A stretch of 64,000 bases of DNA, from positions 372,001-436,000 of the forward strand of contig WSYJ01000036.1 in NCBI GenBank assembly GCA_020186115.1. The letters are read 5' to 3'. This stretch comes from Histomonas meleagridis. Its lineage: Eukaryota; Parabasalia; Tritrichomonadida; Dientamoebidae. The position numbers were made by a program, and so were the translations under genes. A model generated the notes under the pieces. The model saw only the letters and a program-made list of their open reading frames with translations, did not search any database and had not been told where the DNA came from. Below are positions 1 through 10,775 of the stretch, piece by piece. How positions within the stretch are numbered: the first letter of the stretch is position 1; each line of letters opens with the position of its first letter.

Positions 1-1031
1 GAAATAAAAAAAAGGAAAAAAAGAAAACTTTGTGATTAAAAAAAACTAATAAAAAAAACATTCGGTTCTTACATGATGAATTAGATTCAAAAAGTTTACA
101 AATCAATGTTTACATTATTATTTCAATGAGCAATTGATTTAATTATTTCCATCCAACCTCCATATAACATTGTATATTTTTTTCTTATTATTTTGATTGC
201 TCTGATCGTCGTAAAGATTAAATTTTATATAAATTTAAACTAATAAAACATAATTAATATGTAAAACATGACAATTCATAAAAATTAATATGCGATATCA
301 ATTATTATTGATCAATTTATTAAATATTAATTAAGTCAAAAATTAATTTTTAATGTAACATTGATATGATATTCGTGTTGTAATTTAGATACGATTAAAT
401 ATTTCACAATATCTTAATTCTTGATCGTAATTTAGTTTAATATCTAATAATTGTTTCTTACAATTCATTTTAATTGATGCAATGTATGATGTATACAATG
501 TCGATAACTTGCTATTTAATAATATCTGTTTCAGCATTTTCGCCAAATTTTATTTTTGGTTAAAAAACATGATGAAAATCGTAAGTTATTCAAAATTGAA
601 TTGAATGTGAATATTACCTCGAAAAACGAATTGAGAGCCAATTTTTGTATGCAGATTACACCTTATTAAAATTTTCCATGGAGATTACGAATTACATATC
701 ATAATGGTAATGATTGAATGAACTTCACACTTTTTGAATACTACCCATTCCAATTTTGCCACGGTTGTAGGACAGTACTAAAACAAGAAAGTTAATCTTC
801 AATTCATGCATATAGTTCAAGAACAAAGGGGGTTATAGTCAAATTTGAATAGATGTACGAATAAAAATCACACAATTATCTTATATCGTTTCCGATAACG
901 AAATCGTCAATGAGAGGATATTGATTTATTCTAGAAGAATATGTAAAATTGATCATCATATATTATGAACTACAAATAATTTCTGTTGCCGATTATAAAA
1001 TATTTGAAATCTGAATTAAAGACATGATTAA
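1..1031. other. AT-rich non-coding stretch
   Basis: No coding region with convincing composition or recognisable motif on either strand. The open frames near 970-1031 are edges of the adjoining trinucleotide repeat. Confidence 0.6.
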
Positions 1032-1668
<637 letters not shown>

Positions 1669-1934
1669 TGAAATTAATTTCGCGAAATTCGAAATTAATA
1701 GCATTAAATAAGATTCGAATTATAATTATTTTGCTATCGGCGATAAACAGATTTTAGATCAAAAAAGAATCATAGTAAATTTACTATTCATGAATCATCG
1801 CGTTATTGGTTAACGATATATTCGTAGTCAAATTTGAATAGAAGAACGAACAAAAATCATTCAATTAATTAAAAAGAAAAAATACTATAACATGATAATT
1901 TTGTTATGTGACATAAGTATCGGGAAAAGATGAA

Positions 1935-1982
1935 TATAGTTGCAGGAAAAACCTCTGGTACGCAAGATAAACCCCTGGTACA
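1935..1982 (+). repeat. Left terminal inverted repeat
   Basis: 48 bp, reverse complement of 3077-3124 with about six mismatches. It contains two tandem copies of an AAACCYCTGGTAC core about 20 bp apart, as expected if transposase binds twice per end (inference). Confidence 0.85.
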
Positions 1983-2261
1983 TCAATTTTTTATATAGAA
2001 TTATATAAATATACATTATTTATAATATTCATTTTACATTCTAGTTTAAAATATTAAAAATTAGAATAATTTTTATTATTAAAATTAGTTATCTGAACAT
2101 GTGAGAACGTTTTTAATCATCTTTCATCATGCAGGATGATTCTTGTTGAATGTGATGAGTTTCGATCAGCTGCAAATTAAATTGAGTTGCCGACGTAATT
2201 TTGTGGAACAATACATCTTATTGCTTTTGTATCATAATATTAATAATAAGTAGTAATATTA

Positions 2262-2873
2262 ATAATATTCATTAAATACAACTTCATCGATATTAAACAC
2301 AAACTTTGATTGTATATTAAAACTAAATAACTCTTTGAGATTATTAAAATAATTATCAATTTCTATTTTTGAATAAAATGAAGGTAAACTTGCAAGTGGT
2401 GAACCCTGTACAACTCTAAAATCAGGATTGTTATTTATATAATGCCGAATTGAATCAAGTTCAAGTGATTTACCATATATATCGTAAATTAAATTTTATA
2501 TTGCTAGATAATTTCTTGGATAATGTTTTTCTACACCTTGCTGAATATATTTCTCTACATCTTCGTGTTCTTCTGGTGTTAGTAAAGGGGGCCATCCGAT
2601 TAAAATTTGTTTTTTATTCGATTGCGTTAGGTGATGCTGTATTGTACTTTTACCTATGTTAAATAAGTTCGCTATTGTTCTAATCCCAATCGGTATTTCG
2701 TTTACTTAAATTATATTATACATAATAATAACCTGTTCACTTTCTGCTTGAATAAAGTCCATCGAATTAATTATTCTGTCTACGAACCCCCTATATTCTT
2801 CCTTGATGCAATAAATGTTAGAATCATCAAGTGTGTGTGGCCTCTTTAATCTTTGTGACGGATGAAGATCCAT
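2262..2873 (-). pseudogene. Transposase relic (HTH plus start of DDE domain)
   Basis: Read on the minus strand from ATG at 2873, one frame runs to about 2262 with two in-frame stops (near 2706 and 2499). A helix-turn-helix segment reads GIRTIANLFNIGKSTIQHHL. After it come a linker with LTPEEHEDVEKYI and a segment with VVQGSPLASLPSFYSKIEID. The frame ends at NIDEVVFNE, which resembles the N-x-D-E motif around the first catalytic Asp of DDE_1/pogo transposases. The rest of the catalytic domain is missing. The family call rests on motif resemblance. Confidence 0.6.
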
Positions 2874-3076
2874 TTAAAACTTCATATTGTTTCAGTTGAA
2901 TATCAATTCCTTCTTGTTCAATTTCGATTGCAGTTAGCTTTTTTCTCTCAATTATTGTCATTTGACACATAATACTGAATTTATATCAAATGCCATGTAA
3001 TTGATGGCATACGATTTTAATTTTAATATAATTATTTTTTCATCGTTTTCCTTGATATCAAGCATATTCAAATAAA

Positions 3077-3124
3077 TGTACCAGGGGTTTTTCTTGTGTA
3101 CCAGGGGTTTATCCTGGGACTATA
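3077..3124 (-). repeat. Right terminal inverted repeat
   Basis: 48 bp, inverted copy of 1935-1982. The core GTACCAGGGGTTT occurs twice, starting near 3078 and 3098. It ends GGGACTATA, mirroring the TATAGT at the left end. Confidence 0.85.
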
Positions 3125-4994
3125 CACAGGATGACTGATGATAATTTATCAATTGATTTTAAATTATCATGCGAAGGGGAAAAAAGAACCTTTGAAATTA
3201 TTCAATGATAAAAAAACTGTTACAGTATTTGAAAAAGTTATCGTTAGAAAGTTTTGTATCGTATGTATCAATATATGGCCGAATGTGCATCCACATTTCG
3301 AAAATAACTTATGTACGACAATTACATGAATATGCCATCAATATATTTGAATTTTTTTGAGTTTATTAATATTTTAGATAGGTTTGAAAAGAATTTAATA
3401 TCAAGATTTTATATAATTAAATAAAATAAAATAATATTTCATCATTGCCCAAATAATTTCTGAATTTTTAATTTCTTCATAGATTAAGATATTATTCTTA
3501 GTTTTTTATTAATTATAGATGCAATCATGTATTTATATTCGAAATATCTATAATATCAAGATCGTATGATACACGCGATATACGATTATAATTCGATTTT
3601 AAGTTATTTAAATCATCCCACAAGTCCAAGCGATTCGAAGTCAAATTTGAATGAGTGAATGAAAATCACTCAATCAGCTCGTATCGTTCTCAAAGACAAT
3701 TTCATAATAAAGTTTGCTCAAGAAACGGTGGTATTGAATCATATTCGGAAAAATAGAGAAATTAACAACATTACGAATAATGTTAAATAAATTGAAAAAT
3801 GTAATATATCCAAAATTTGAAAGCACATGAGTAATATGAGATAAAAGGAATCGATAAATGCATCTCAAGTCAGTATTTTGAAGATAATGTGCAAATTGCA
3901 TTTGTATAGATATTCAATTTATGAAATTGAACATTTTGCTTATACAAAAATTCGAAAAAAATCATCAAATAAATTCAATGATCAATAATCATTTTTTCAG
4001 AAAAAAATGTATAAAGTTAGTACAGAAACTATTTTATTGATTATAAATTATTAATCAGGTTTAATAAATACATCATTAAGGTATTACGAAAATTATCACA
4101 TCATTCATTATTCAAATAAAATCATAAATTTAAGAAAATCAAGATTTCATATAATTATTCAAAATAAATAACGAATCACGATTCTATGATAAAATATCAA
4201 TATTTTTATTTTTCAACAAAACAAGAATCATTTAATTTGGATGTTTACAAATTACAATGATGTAAATAAATAACGTATCTTTCCGAGGAAAGGGTAAAAT
4301 TTTGATAATATTTACCATCATTCAAATTCGCTCCTATCGTCACTTATCGTTGCCCCTATCGTTTGATATAAATCATGCAAAAGTCGATTATTGTCACTTT
4401 TCGGAATGAAAGAATAGATTTATCTCGTGCTAATTATGATATTATTTATAGATATATATTAATCATAGATGTAATAATGCATATATATTATATATTCATT
4501 ATATCAGAATCGTAGGATGATCGCTATATATGATGTATGGAAATCGCAAGTCGAGTTTAATATATAGTATTAATAGAAACTTGATGCAAATCAATAAAGT
4601 TAAATCAAGTAATAGCTATCGGTGGGGAACTCGGGATAATCATTTTAGCCTAAAAAAAAAAAATCTGGTAATTTTTCATCGCTTCTTCAGGAACAAGCAA
4701 TCAAAAAAAATAAACCTTTTAATTTCTCCCAAACCATAAAATTTGTGGAAAACGTTAAATATTCCCTTTTCCCGACTTTTGGGAATCGGGAAAATTTTAG
4801 TAAAATTAGAGCTGGGAAAACTCAAGCTTTGAGAAAAATATTTTTATTCGTTTTGAACAAATAAATACCATATGTTCATAATATTTTCATCAATTAAAAT
4901 AAAATTTAAAAAAGAGATTCCGCAATATAACAATTTTATTATTAGTGAAATAAAGTATACAAAAATTCAAAAATGATTGAAATCAAGTTTTCTA
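3125..4994. other. Non-coding AT-rich stretch
   Basis: About 1.9 kb with no supportable gene. Short open frames (3138-3329, 3674-3901, 4530-4739) have no conserved motif or coding-like composition. TATCGTTA (inverse of TAACGATA, a Myb-element sequence) occurs near 3238. Confidence 0.55.
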
Positions 4995-5189
4995 TTATTC
5001 AAATTTTTCTTCATTAGGTTTTTGAAATATTTCATTCTTTATTTTGGATTTTTCAGTGAATATAGTACTCGTTTTCATAGTTTTGTTTATGCCCAGCATA
5101 AGTTGATTCATAGTTGAATATTTTATATCTTTCGCCATATCAGAATCAAATTTTTCATGGAAAAAATCATCAACAATTTCTTTTTTCAT
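4995..5189 (-). CDS. Possible small acidic/basic protein, unrecognised
   Basis: A 64-residue frame rich in Lys and Glu (starts MKKEIVDDFFHEKFDSD, ends PNEEKFE), more protein-like than surrounding noise. The same frame is open upstream for about 20 codons without an ATG, then meets TGA at 5250-5252, beyond which it is open again to about 5441. Two readings fit: a short gene sharing a bidirectional promoter with the gene at 5412, or the 3' part of a longer gene broken by one stop. No family recognised. Confidence 0.3.
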   Translation of the reverse strand: MKKEIVDDFFHEKFDSDMAKDIKYSTMNQLMLGINKTMKTSTIFTEKSKIKNEIFQKPNEEKFE

Positions 5190-5355
5190 TGTTTTAATAT
5201 ATTCGATGTACTGATCTTGATAAATTGAACTTAGGTTGAAATTGTTTAATCAAATGACATTTGCCTTCATAAGGGCATATATGCTAGCAACGTTGGAATG
5301 ATATAAAGGAAAAGGATAATTTTCGATTTTTGTTTCTAAATGTGGAAATTTGAGT

Positions 5356-5366
5356 GTCACTTTTCG
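5356..5366. promoter_or_regulatory. Candidate promoter motif GTCACTTTTCG
   Basis: Inverse form of the AAAAGTG(A/C)C motif found upstream of at least six other genes in the window; 45 bp before the ATG at 5412. Function is inferred from recurrence and position only. Confidence 0.4.
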
Positions 5367-5411
5367 TAAATTATTTGGAGAACATCCAAAAAAGCGCGCC
5401 AATACTATAAA

Positions 5412-5990
5412 ATGAATCAGGAAGAACAAAGCCAAACACAAGCAGGAAATGAACCAATTTCACAAGACTTTGTACTTTTACTAACAATTAGGCAATACTT
5501 TATGCTTTTACGACAGGAAAAAGGTCATCATCCAGATGCATCACCACTTGATTTAGAAATATTATTAATTATAAAGTTTGTATGTTCAGTAAATGACAAT
5601 CCAATTAAAATGCTGAGCAGTGTTGGTATTATTATTATTGGTGATAAAATTGCAATTAATAATTCTCTTCTTCATGATGTATTAATGTCTTCACGGTCCA
5701 GAATTAACAACACGCTAAACAAACTTAAATGGCATGTTATTCCGATGGGGAATCCAGAAAAATTTGATATTTTACGTCCGTTACTTGATCGAAATGATGT
5801 TCGAAACTGGACTATTCGCGAAATCCCACAGACAGCTCAACTCTATTCATTTGTACAGAACTATCCACAAGTTCAATTTTATGATGGAGAGAAGCAACTT
5901 ATATTATCAACTGTATCCAACGAAAATAAAGAAATACTTAATCAGACTGATGAATCAACTATCAACGTCAGCCTTGACAGCGAAAAATAA
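5412..5990 (+). CDS. Possible initiator-binding-domain (IBD-like) DNA-binding protein
   Basis: 192 residues. After a polar, Gln-rich N-terminus (1-20), residues about 25-140 form a compact domain: helical LLTIRQYFMLLRQEK, a beta-type segment IIIIGDKIAINNSLLHDVL, then SRSRINNTLNKLKW and NWTIREIP. This order recalls the winged-helix initiator-binding domain that trichomonads use to read the core promoter Inr (IBP39 family), where a helix with SxINxxLxxLG is followed by a WTxR strand. The tail (150-192) is acidic and low complexity. The resemblance is by eye, so the family is tentative; a generic winged-helix protein is the alternative. The stop forms TAAA, the trichomonad poly(A) signal. Convergent with the SAPS gene. 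Confidence 0.5.
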   Translation: MNQEEQSQTQAGNEPISQDFVLLLTIRQYFMLLRQEKGHHPDASPLDLEILLIIKFVCSVNDNPIKMLSSVGIIIIGDKIAINNSLLHDVLMSSRSRINNTLNKLKWHVIPMGNPEKFDILRPLLDRNDVRNWTIREIPQTAQLYSFVQNYPQVQFYDGEKQLILSTVSNENKEILNQTDESTINVSLDSEK

Positions 5991-6087
5991 AATCATTTCA
6001 TTTAATAAAAATATTTCAGTATTTATTATTTTTTTATTATCATAAAAAAAATTTTCTCTAAATGATAAAAGATTAAGCGAAAAACAT

Positions 6088-7416
6088 TTATTGGCTTTCA
6101 TCTTCATCTGTTTCAAAGTCTTCCTCTTCTTCTTCCTCATAATATTCATATTCATTATCTATTTGAGGCAAATCTCCTCCATAATTTGCTCGACTAATTT
6201 CACCAAAAGTTTTATATATTGTGTTCATATATTCATTCCAATTTTCGTCATCTTTTGGTTCTTTTTTATAATTACAGATAAGTTGTGTGGCTTGATATAA
6301 ATGATACCAATATGTGGCATTTATAGTTTTATATTCTTTAAATGCAATTGGTATCTTTTTAATCATTTCTTCAAGTGATGAATCATCGACTTCAAAAAAC
6401 AAATATTTAAATAATACTATAAATAAATGATGGAGTATAGAATTGGTTGGATATTCAAATAATTTCCGAAAATAATAAATAGGTAATTGAGAAAATTTTT
6501 CTAAATTGTCAGTGACTTGTGATATGAAATAGACCACGATATCTGTCGCATTACTTTTAGAAATAGTGAAATCTGGACCATTTTGGATAAAGGAACAAAT
6601 TTCATCGGAGTTGGAGAAAAGATATTCTGTTACATTCTTGTATGTTTGAGAGTTTCGAGAATCTTGAAGGGATTTACAAATGTTTAATAAAAGTAAAAGA
6701 GCTTTGGGAGAGTTGGGAGAATTACTTTGAAAGCCAATTTCATAGAGTCTTTTGACAGTGTCAAGTGTGGCGATTGATAATATTGAACGGGGATTATTTT
6801 TAGAAACATCATTTAAAAGGTTGAAAATAATAGCGTTGTAGGACTCATCATCAGGCTTGAGTGAATTGAAAATTGTAGGAATAGTTTTGTTAATTTCCCT
6901 GAAATTAATTATTGGAACATCATTTGAATTAAGAATAGTAGACAAGCAACTTAGAATGGGAGGATCTTGGTAATGAAGCAATAGGTTAGGAATAAGTTTT
7001 TCCTTTTCGGGTAACGAAATAATGATAAGACCAGTTGTAGAATTAACAATTGAGGTGAAAATCATAGCAAACGTAGATGCCTTAGAAGGTGAATATTCTG
7101 AGTTTAGGAAGTTGGAAATCTTTTGAAGGAATTCTTGATTTGATGGAAAGCTATTTGTAAATGAAATAACAGGTGTACTCAAACAAAAGACGGCCCCTGA
7201 AACAATTTCTGCATTATCCTCTGTTATATCAGAAAAAGCAATATCAAAAATTTTTGTAAGATTAGCAGATAAGTATAAAATCAGTTGTTCAAGTTGTCTA
7301 CGGAAAGCAATTCTAAATTGTGGATGAACAAGCACTTTCTCCAACGTGCAATCATTTCCTTCGATTATTGACTTTATTTCCGAAAAATCTTGGTCGATAA
7401 AATCCCAGGGGTCCAT
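6088..7416 (-). CDS. SAPS-domain protein, PP6/Sit4 phosphatase regulatory subunit
   Basis: 442 residues from ATG at 7416. An in-frame TTG codon 51 bp upstream would add 17 unlikely residues, so the later start, reading MDPWDFIDQDFSEIKSIIEG, is preferred. Like the SAPS/PPP6R family it opens with a short segment followed by a TLEKVLVHPQF element, then a long alpha-helical repeat region (about 30-420). NFLNSEYSPSKASTFAMIFT corresponds to the conserved FLxxxxxLNPLLASFFSK stretch of SAPS proteins. The C-terminus is strongly acidic (EYEYYEEEEEEDFETDEDES). SAPS proteins bind the PP6-type catalytic subunit and direct it to substrates. The stop reads TAAA. Family call is firm; individual function is inferred. 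Confidence 0.78.
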   Translation of the reverse strand: MDPWDFIDQDFSEIKSIIEGNDCTLEKVLVHPQFRIAFRRQLEQLILYLSANLTKIFDIAFSDITEDNAEIVSGAVFCLSTPVISFTNSFPSNQEFLQKISNFLNSEYSPSKASTFAMIFTSIVNSTTGLIIISLPEKEKLIPNLLLHYQDPPILSCLSTILNSNDVPIINFREINKTIPTIFNSLKPDDESYNAIIFNLLNDVSKNNPRSILSIATLDTVKRLYEIGFQSNSPNSPKALLLLLNICKSLQDSRNSQTYKNVTEYLFSNSDEICSFIQNGPDFTISKSNATDIVVYFISQVTDNLEKFSQLPIYYFRKLFEYPTNSILHHLFIVLFKYLFFEVDDSSLEEMIKKIPIAFKEYKTINATYWYHLYQATQLICNYKKEPKDDENWNEYMNTIYKTFGEISRANYGGDLPQIDNEYEYYEEEEEEDFETDEDESQ

Positions 7417-7651
7417 GAAATAAACGTTTAACGTACAAGTTGTTTTCATGAAAAAGTGTCGTTTCAATAGAAAAAGCGTTTATCAAAATTGAAAAAAAAT
7501 AATTTTGTTAAAAAATAACCAAATCTTCCAAAGCGTTTTTTTCCAAATCATCATCAAAAGTTTTAATGAGTTTTTTAAGGCGCAAAAATGGGCCTGATGA
7601 ATTTAAAACAAAATATTGCTTTAGTCAAAAATGTCATTTTATTTCGCAAAA

Positions 7652-9322
7652 TTAACTAAATGTTATATTCACTAATTTTATCTCTGTCTTAGGATGGTGA
7701 TAAGAGTCTACCTCTACAATTTCTATCATATGTACATTCTCCATACCACTAATGACTTTACCCCAACAAGTATGTTTTCCATTCAAATGTGGCGCTGGAG
7801 CAGTTGTTATAAAGAACTGGGATGCATTTGTATTTGGTCCGGAGTTTGCCATTCCAACCATTCCAGGTTGATCAAATGTATGTCCATTTGGAGAAATTTC
7901 ATCTTCAAATGTTCCACCCCAAATACTTTCACCACCAATTCCAGTACCCGTAGGGTCACCTGTTTGGATACAAAAGTCTCTAACGACACGGTGAATCCTA
8001 ATGTTATCATAATATCCACGTCTCGCATGAGTAACAAAGTTTTCTACAGTCAAAGGGCATTCCTCAGGATACATTTCGAATTTGATACTTCCCATGACTG
8101 TATGTAAAGTTGCGACTCGAGGCCATTTGGTGTTGGCGGTTTTTCTCAATTGAACGGTTTGTTGCAGTTTTTCTTTCGATGCCTTTTCGTTGAAGACATC
8201 GCGCTTCGGCGATTCTGGGTTTTTGTTGGTATATAAGTAGATACGTTGTCGATCAAAGGCAGTAAGGATTGCCATAGGCATGGAAGATTGTAACATCGCA
8301 ACGGAATTATATCGTTCATGTTTCTCAACTCGACCAATTATCCTAAGTAAAGAGCCATCCTTAATGTTAATGAATTTGAGACCGAAAGGAGATGGATAAG
8401 CAATGATGGAATTGCTTTCATCAAATTGAACACTGAAATAATCAAAATTATTTCGATATTGTTTTTCGGCAGCAATGCGTGCATTAAAGTCTTCAGGTTC
8501 AATGCCATAGGTAACGTCTGGATCAAACGTTTCTCTGATTTTGCGAACTAGTTTTCCACTATGAATATTAAATATGTAAACACACCAATCACTTGCACAT
8601 ATTGCAATGTATTTTCCGTTACTGGATACTGCAATAGAAACAGCTGTTAAGGATGAGCCCGCAAGAATGAATAAATCTGTATCAAGTTTCATTTGATAAT
8701 CAAATTTTGGCGTTTGACCTTCACTATCCCAAAATTCAATTAAGCCTTCCTTATCGCATGAAACAGAGCAATTTAGTGCATCTATGTGTGCCATGCAAGT
8801 AATTGGTGAATGATGAATTTCAAATTCACGAATTATTTTTGGAGGTTCATTGTTATTAACTTTTTCAAGACAGTCAATAACAGCTATAGTTGTCTTGCTG
8901 GAAAATGTAATGGCAAGCTCGTAAATTGGAATTGCTGGATTATGAAGGAAATTAACAATTATAGAATCAGGTACAGAAAAGTCATATTTAGAAACAAGAT
9001 CAAAGGATGGTATATCAAAGACACAAATACGGCCATTCTTTGAAGAAGTTGCAATATATTTTCCATCATGGGAAACTGAAAACGAATTAAATGGGCCATC
9101 TTTTGTATTAATTTTACGCACAAATTCTATGTCTGTTTCTGTTTTGTGCCAAAATTGGATAACACCATCAATACTCATTGAAATGAAAAAATCAATTTGT
9201 TCTGAATAAGTAACAAACAAAACTTGGTCAACATGCATATAAGAGCGATAATACATTTCGGCCGAAGGAAGTCTTGAAAGAAGAACATCTTTGAATGTTA
9301 CCTTTTCTGTGTTTTCAGCCAT
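7652..9322 (-). CDS. PPWD1: PPWD1-like WD-repeat cyclophilin (peptidyl-prolyl isomerase)
   Basis: 556 residues. Residues about 20-390 are WD40 repeats (repeats end in units such as SMSIDGVIQFWHK, SSKNGRICVFDI, CDKEGLIEFWDS, CASDWCVYIFNI). A cyclophilin domain follows from about 402 to the end. Catalytic-site landmarks are present: HRVVRDFCIQTGDP (Arg and Gln of the active site), GMANSGPNTNASQFFIT and LNGKH. The Trp of CypA that contacts cyclosporin (W121) is His here (APHLNGKH), as in some other cyclophilins. The WD plus C-terminal cyclophilin order is diagnostic of PPWD1, a spliceosome-associated isomerase. Divergent with the primase gene, start codons 93 bp apart. Confidence 0.95.
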   Translation of the reverse strand: MAENTEKVTFKDVLLSRLPSAEMYYRSYMHVDQVLFVTYSEQIDFFISMSIDGVIQFWHKTETDIEFVRKINTKDGPFNSFSVSHDGKYIATSSKNGRICVFDIPSFDLVSKYDFSVPDSIIVNFLHNPAIPIYELAITFSSKTTIAVIDCLEKVNNNEPPKIIREFEIHHSPITCMAHIDALNCSVSCDKEGLIEFWDSEGQTPKFDYQMKLDTDLFILAGSSLTAVSIAVSSNGKYIAICASDWCVYIFNIHSGKLVRKIRETFDPDVTYGIEPEDFNARIAAEKQYRNNFDYFSVQFDESNSIIAYPSPFGLKFINIKDGSLLRIIGRVEKHERYNSVAMLQSSMPMAILTAFDRQRIYLYTNKNPESPKRDVFNEKASKEKLQQTVQLRKTANTKWPRVATLHTVMGSIKFEMYPEECPLTVENFVTHARRGYYDNIRIHRVVRDFCIQTGDPTGTGIGGESIWGGTFEDEISPNGHTFDQPGMVGMANSGPNTNASQFFITTAPAPHLNGKHTCWGKVISGMENVHMIEIVEVDSYHHPKTEIKLVNITFS

Positions 9323-9415
9323 TAAAGGAGCTAAACGTTTATTTCAGATGTTCTTCACATCACATGTCATTGATTTTGGGGTGGTTCGTTTTTGCAGGAC
9401 GTTTACTTTATTAAA

Positions 9416-10507
9416 ATGGCTGTTTCTGAAGCAGAATACCTTATGTACTACCAAAATTATTTTCCATTCGAAAAAATACGCGAATGGATATCATACAATG
9501 GCCAAGAGCCATTAGATAATCGTGAATGTTCTTTTTGGTTTGATGATCAAAGATTTACACGTTGGAATCATATTGATCAACTTCCTTCACTCCTCAGTAG
9601 AACCCCACCAATGCCACCTCAACGTATGGAAATTGGTCCAGTTTATACACATCCAATTCAAATCAGAAATTCGATTCCCAGTAGTGATTTTCATGCAAGT
9701 CATCGTGAGCTTGTTTTTGATATTGACGCAGATGACTTCAAAGAAATCAAACATTGTTGTGGTGATTCTGAAATCTGTGAACATTGTTGGTTATTTATGG
9801 AATGTGCTCTCAAAGTTCTAAGCAAAGCTCTAAAGGAAAACTTCGGCTTCAAAAACATCCTTTATGTCTTTTCAGGACGACGTGGTGTACATCTATGGGT
9901 TTGTGACAAAAATGCTCGAGAATTAAATGAAGCAGTTCGTCGTTCCATCGTCAGATATTTAAATCTCAAAGAGATAACAGAAAAAAAGAACGGAAAGTTT
10001 TGTCCGTTAGCATGTCAAATGCTTCCAATCTGCGAAGACTATTTTTGTCGTATTGCTGAAGAACAAAATATCTTTACATATGAACCCATATCCAAACAAA
10101 TCGAGGATCTCATTGGTCGATCTTGTTACCAATGGCTTATGGATCAGTTCCGATCATTAAATGGCGAATTTCCAGCAAAATGGAACAGAGTAAAAGAAAC
10201 AAAATACCACACGCTTCGGTTTGGAGAGACTGAAAACTTTTATAAGTTGATATATTATTTTACTTTTCCAAGACTTGATGCAAATGTTACGACGATCATG
10301 AACCACTTACTTAAGTCCCCATTCTCAATCCATCCGAAGTCCGGATTATTATCAGTTCCAATACCGGAAAATATGTTTGATCAATTTCCACCAAATTGGG
10401 TACCTTCACTTAAGGATTTACTGAGTGATAATCCTGATGCTTTAGCAACCTTCAAAGAAGCAGTTGAATTGTTCGAGAATTTCCAAAAAAGTACATTGAA
10501 TGAATAA
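9416..10507 (+). CDS. PRIM1: DNA primase small (catalytic) subunit
   Basis: 364 residues from ATG at 9416; an upstream in-frame non-ATG extension is disregarded. The family core is clear: SHRELVFDIDADDF holds the two catalytic aspartates of archaeo-eukaryotic primases, HCCGDSEICEHCW is the zinc knuckle, and YVFSGRRGVHLWVCD is the nucleotide-binding stretch. The product makes RNA primers with the large primase subunit and DNA polymerase alpha. Length is near the family norm (about 400). The stop overlaps TAAA. Confidence 0.96.
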   Translation: MAVSEAEYLMYYQNYFPFEKIREWISYNGQEPLDNRECSFWFDDQRFTRWNHIDQLPSLLSRTPPMPPQRMEIGPVYTHPIQIRNSIPSSDFHASHRELVFDIDADDFKEIKHCCGDSEICEHCWLFMECALKVLSKALKENFGFKNILYVFSGRRGVHLWVCDKNARELNEAVRRSIVRYLNLKEITEKKNGKFCPLACQMLPICEDYFCRIAEEQNIFTYEPISKQIEDLIGRSCYQWLMDQFRSLNGEFPAKWNRVKETKYHTLRFGETENFYKLIYYFTFPRLDANVTTIMNHLLKSPFSIHPKSGLLSVPIPENMFDQFPPNWVPSLKDLLSDNPDALATFKEAVELFENFQKSTLNE

Positions 10508-10775
10508 AAATATTTGTCAGTGATTTCTTCAATGTTGTTACAAATCATTTTGGTGGGAAATATTAAGAATTTTATTAAAGCAATTTACATGTTTAAAAAT
10601 ATTTTTAAATTGTCTTAAAAATAATAGTCAAATGTGAAAAAAATATACTAAGTATTAAACATATTACAAGATACTGAGAGGAAAATGGAAAAATATTTAA
10701 ATATTGTGCTTAAGTTATGAAGAAACTTAATTTTCATTCAAAAAGTGTACAAATAAACTATTGAAATTCTTCAAA
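10508..10775. other. Short intergenic region
   Basis: AT-rich, no gene or clear motif. It separates the primase 3' end from the ankyrin gene start. Confidence 0.5.

Larger units (their letters stand above)
1935..3124. mobile_element. Degenerate pogo/Tc1-like DNA transposon
   Basis: A 1,190-bp element bounded by 48-bp terminal inverted repeats (1935-1982 and 3077-3124) that match at about 42 of 48 positions. Both ends begin TATAGT, consistent with insertion at a TA target as in the Tc1/mariner-pogo superfamily (family knowledge). The interior carries a transposase relic on the minus strand with in-frame stops, truncated just after the first DDE-region aspartate. The element cannot encode an active transposase; it could move only if an intact relative supplies one. 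Confidence 0.8.

Noticed and set aside
2450-2662. Plus-strand frame inside the transposon
   Set aside because: Shadow of the minus-strand transposase relic, which has the recognisable HTH.
7417-7467. Upstream start for the SAPS protein
   Set aside because: Adds residues with no family match; the ATG at 7416 begins the conserved N-terminus.
9291-9515. Plus-strand frame over the PPWD1/primase gap
   Set aside because: Antisense to the PPWD1 start and out of frame with primase.
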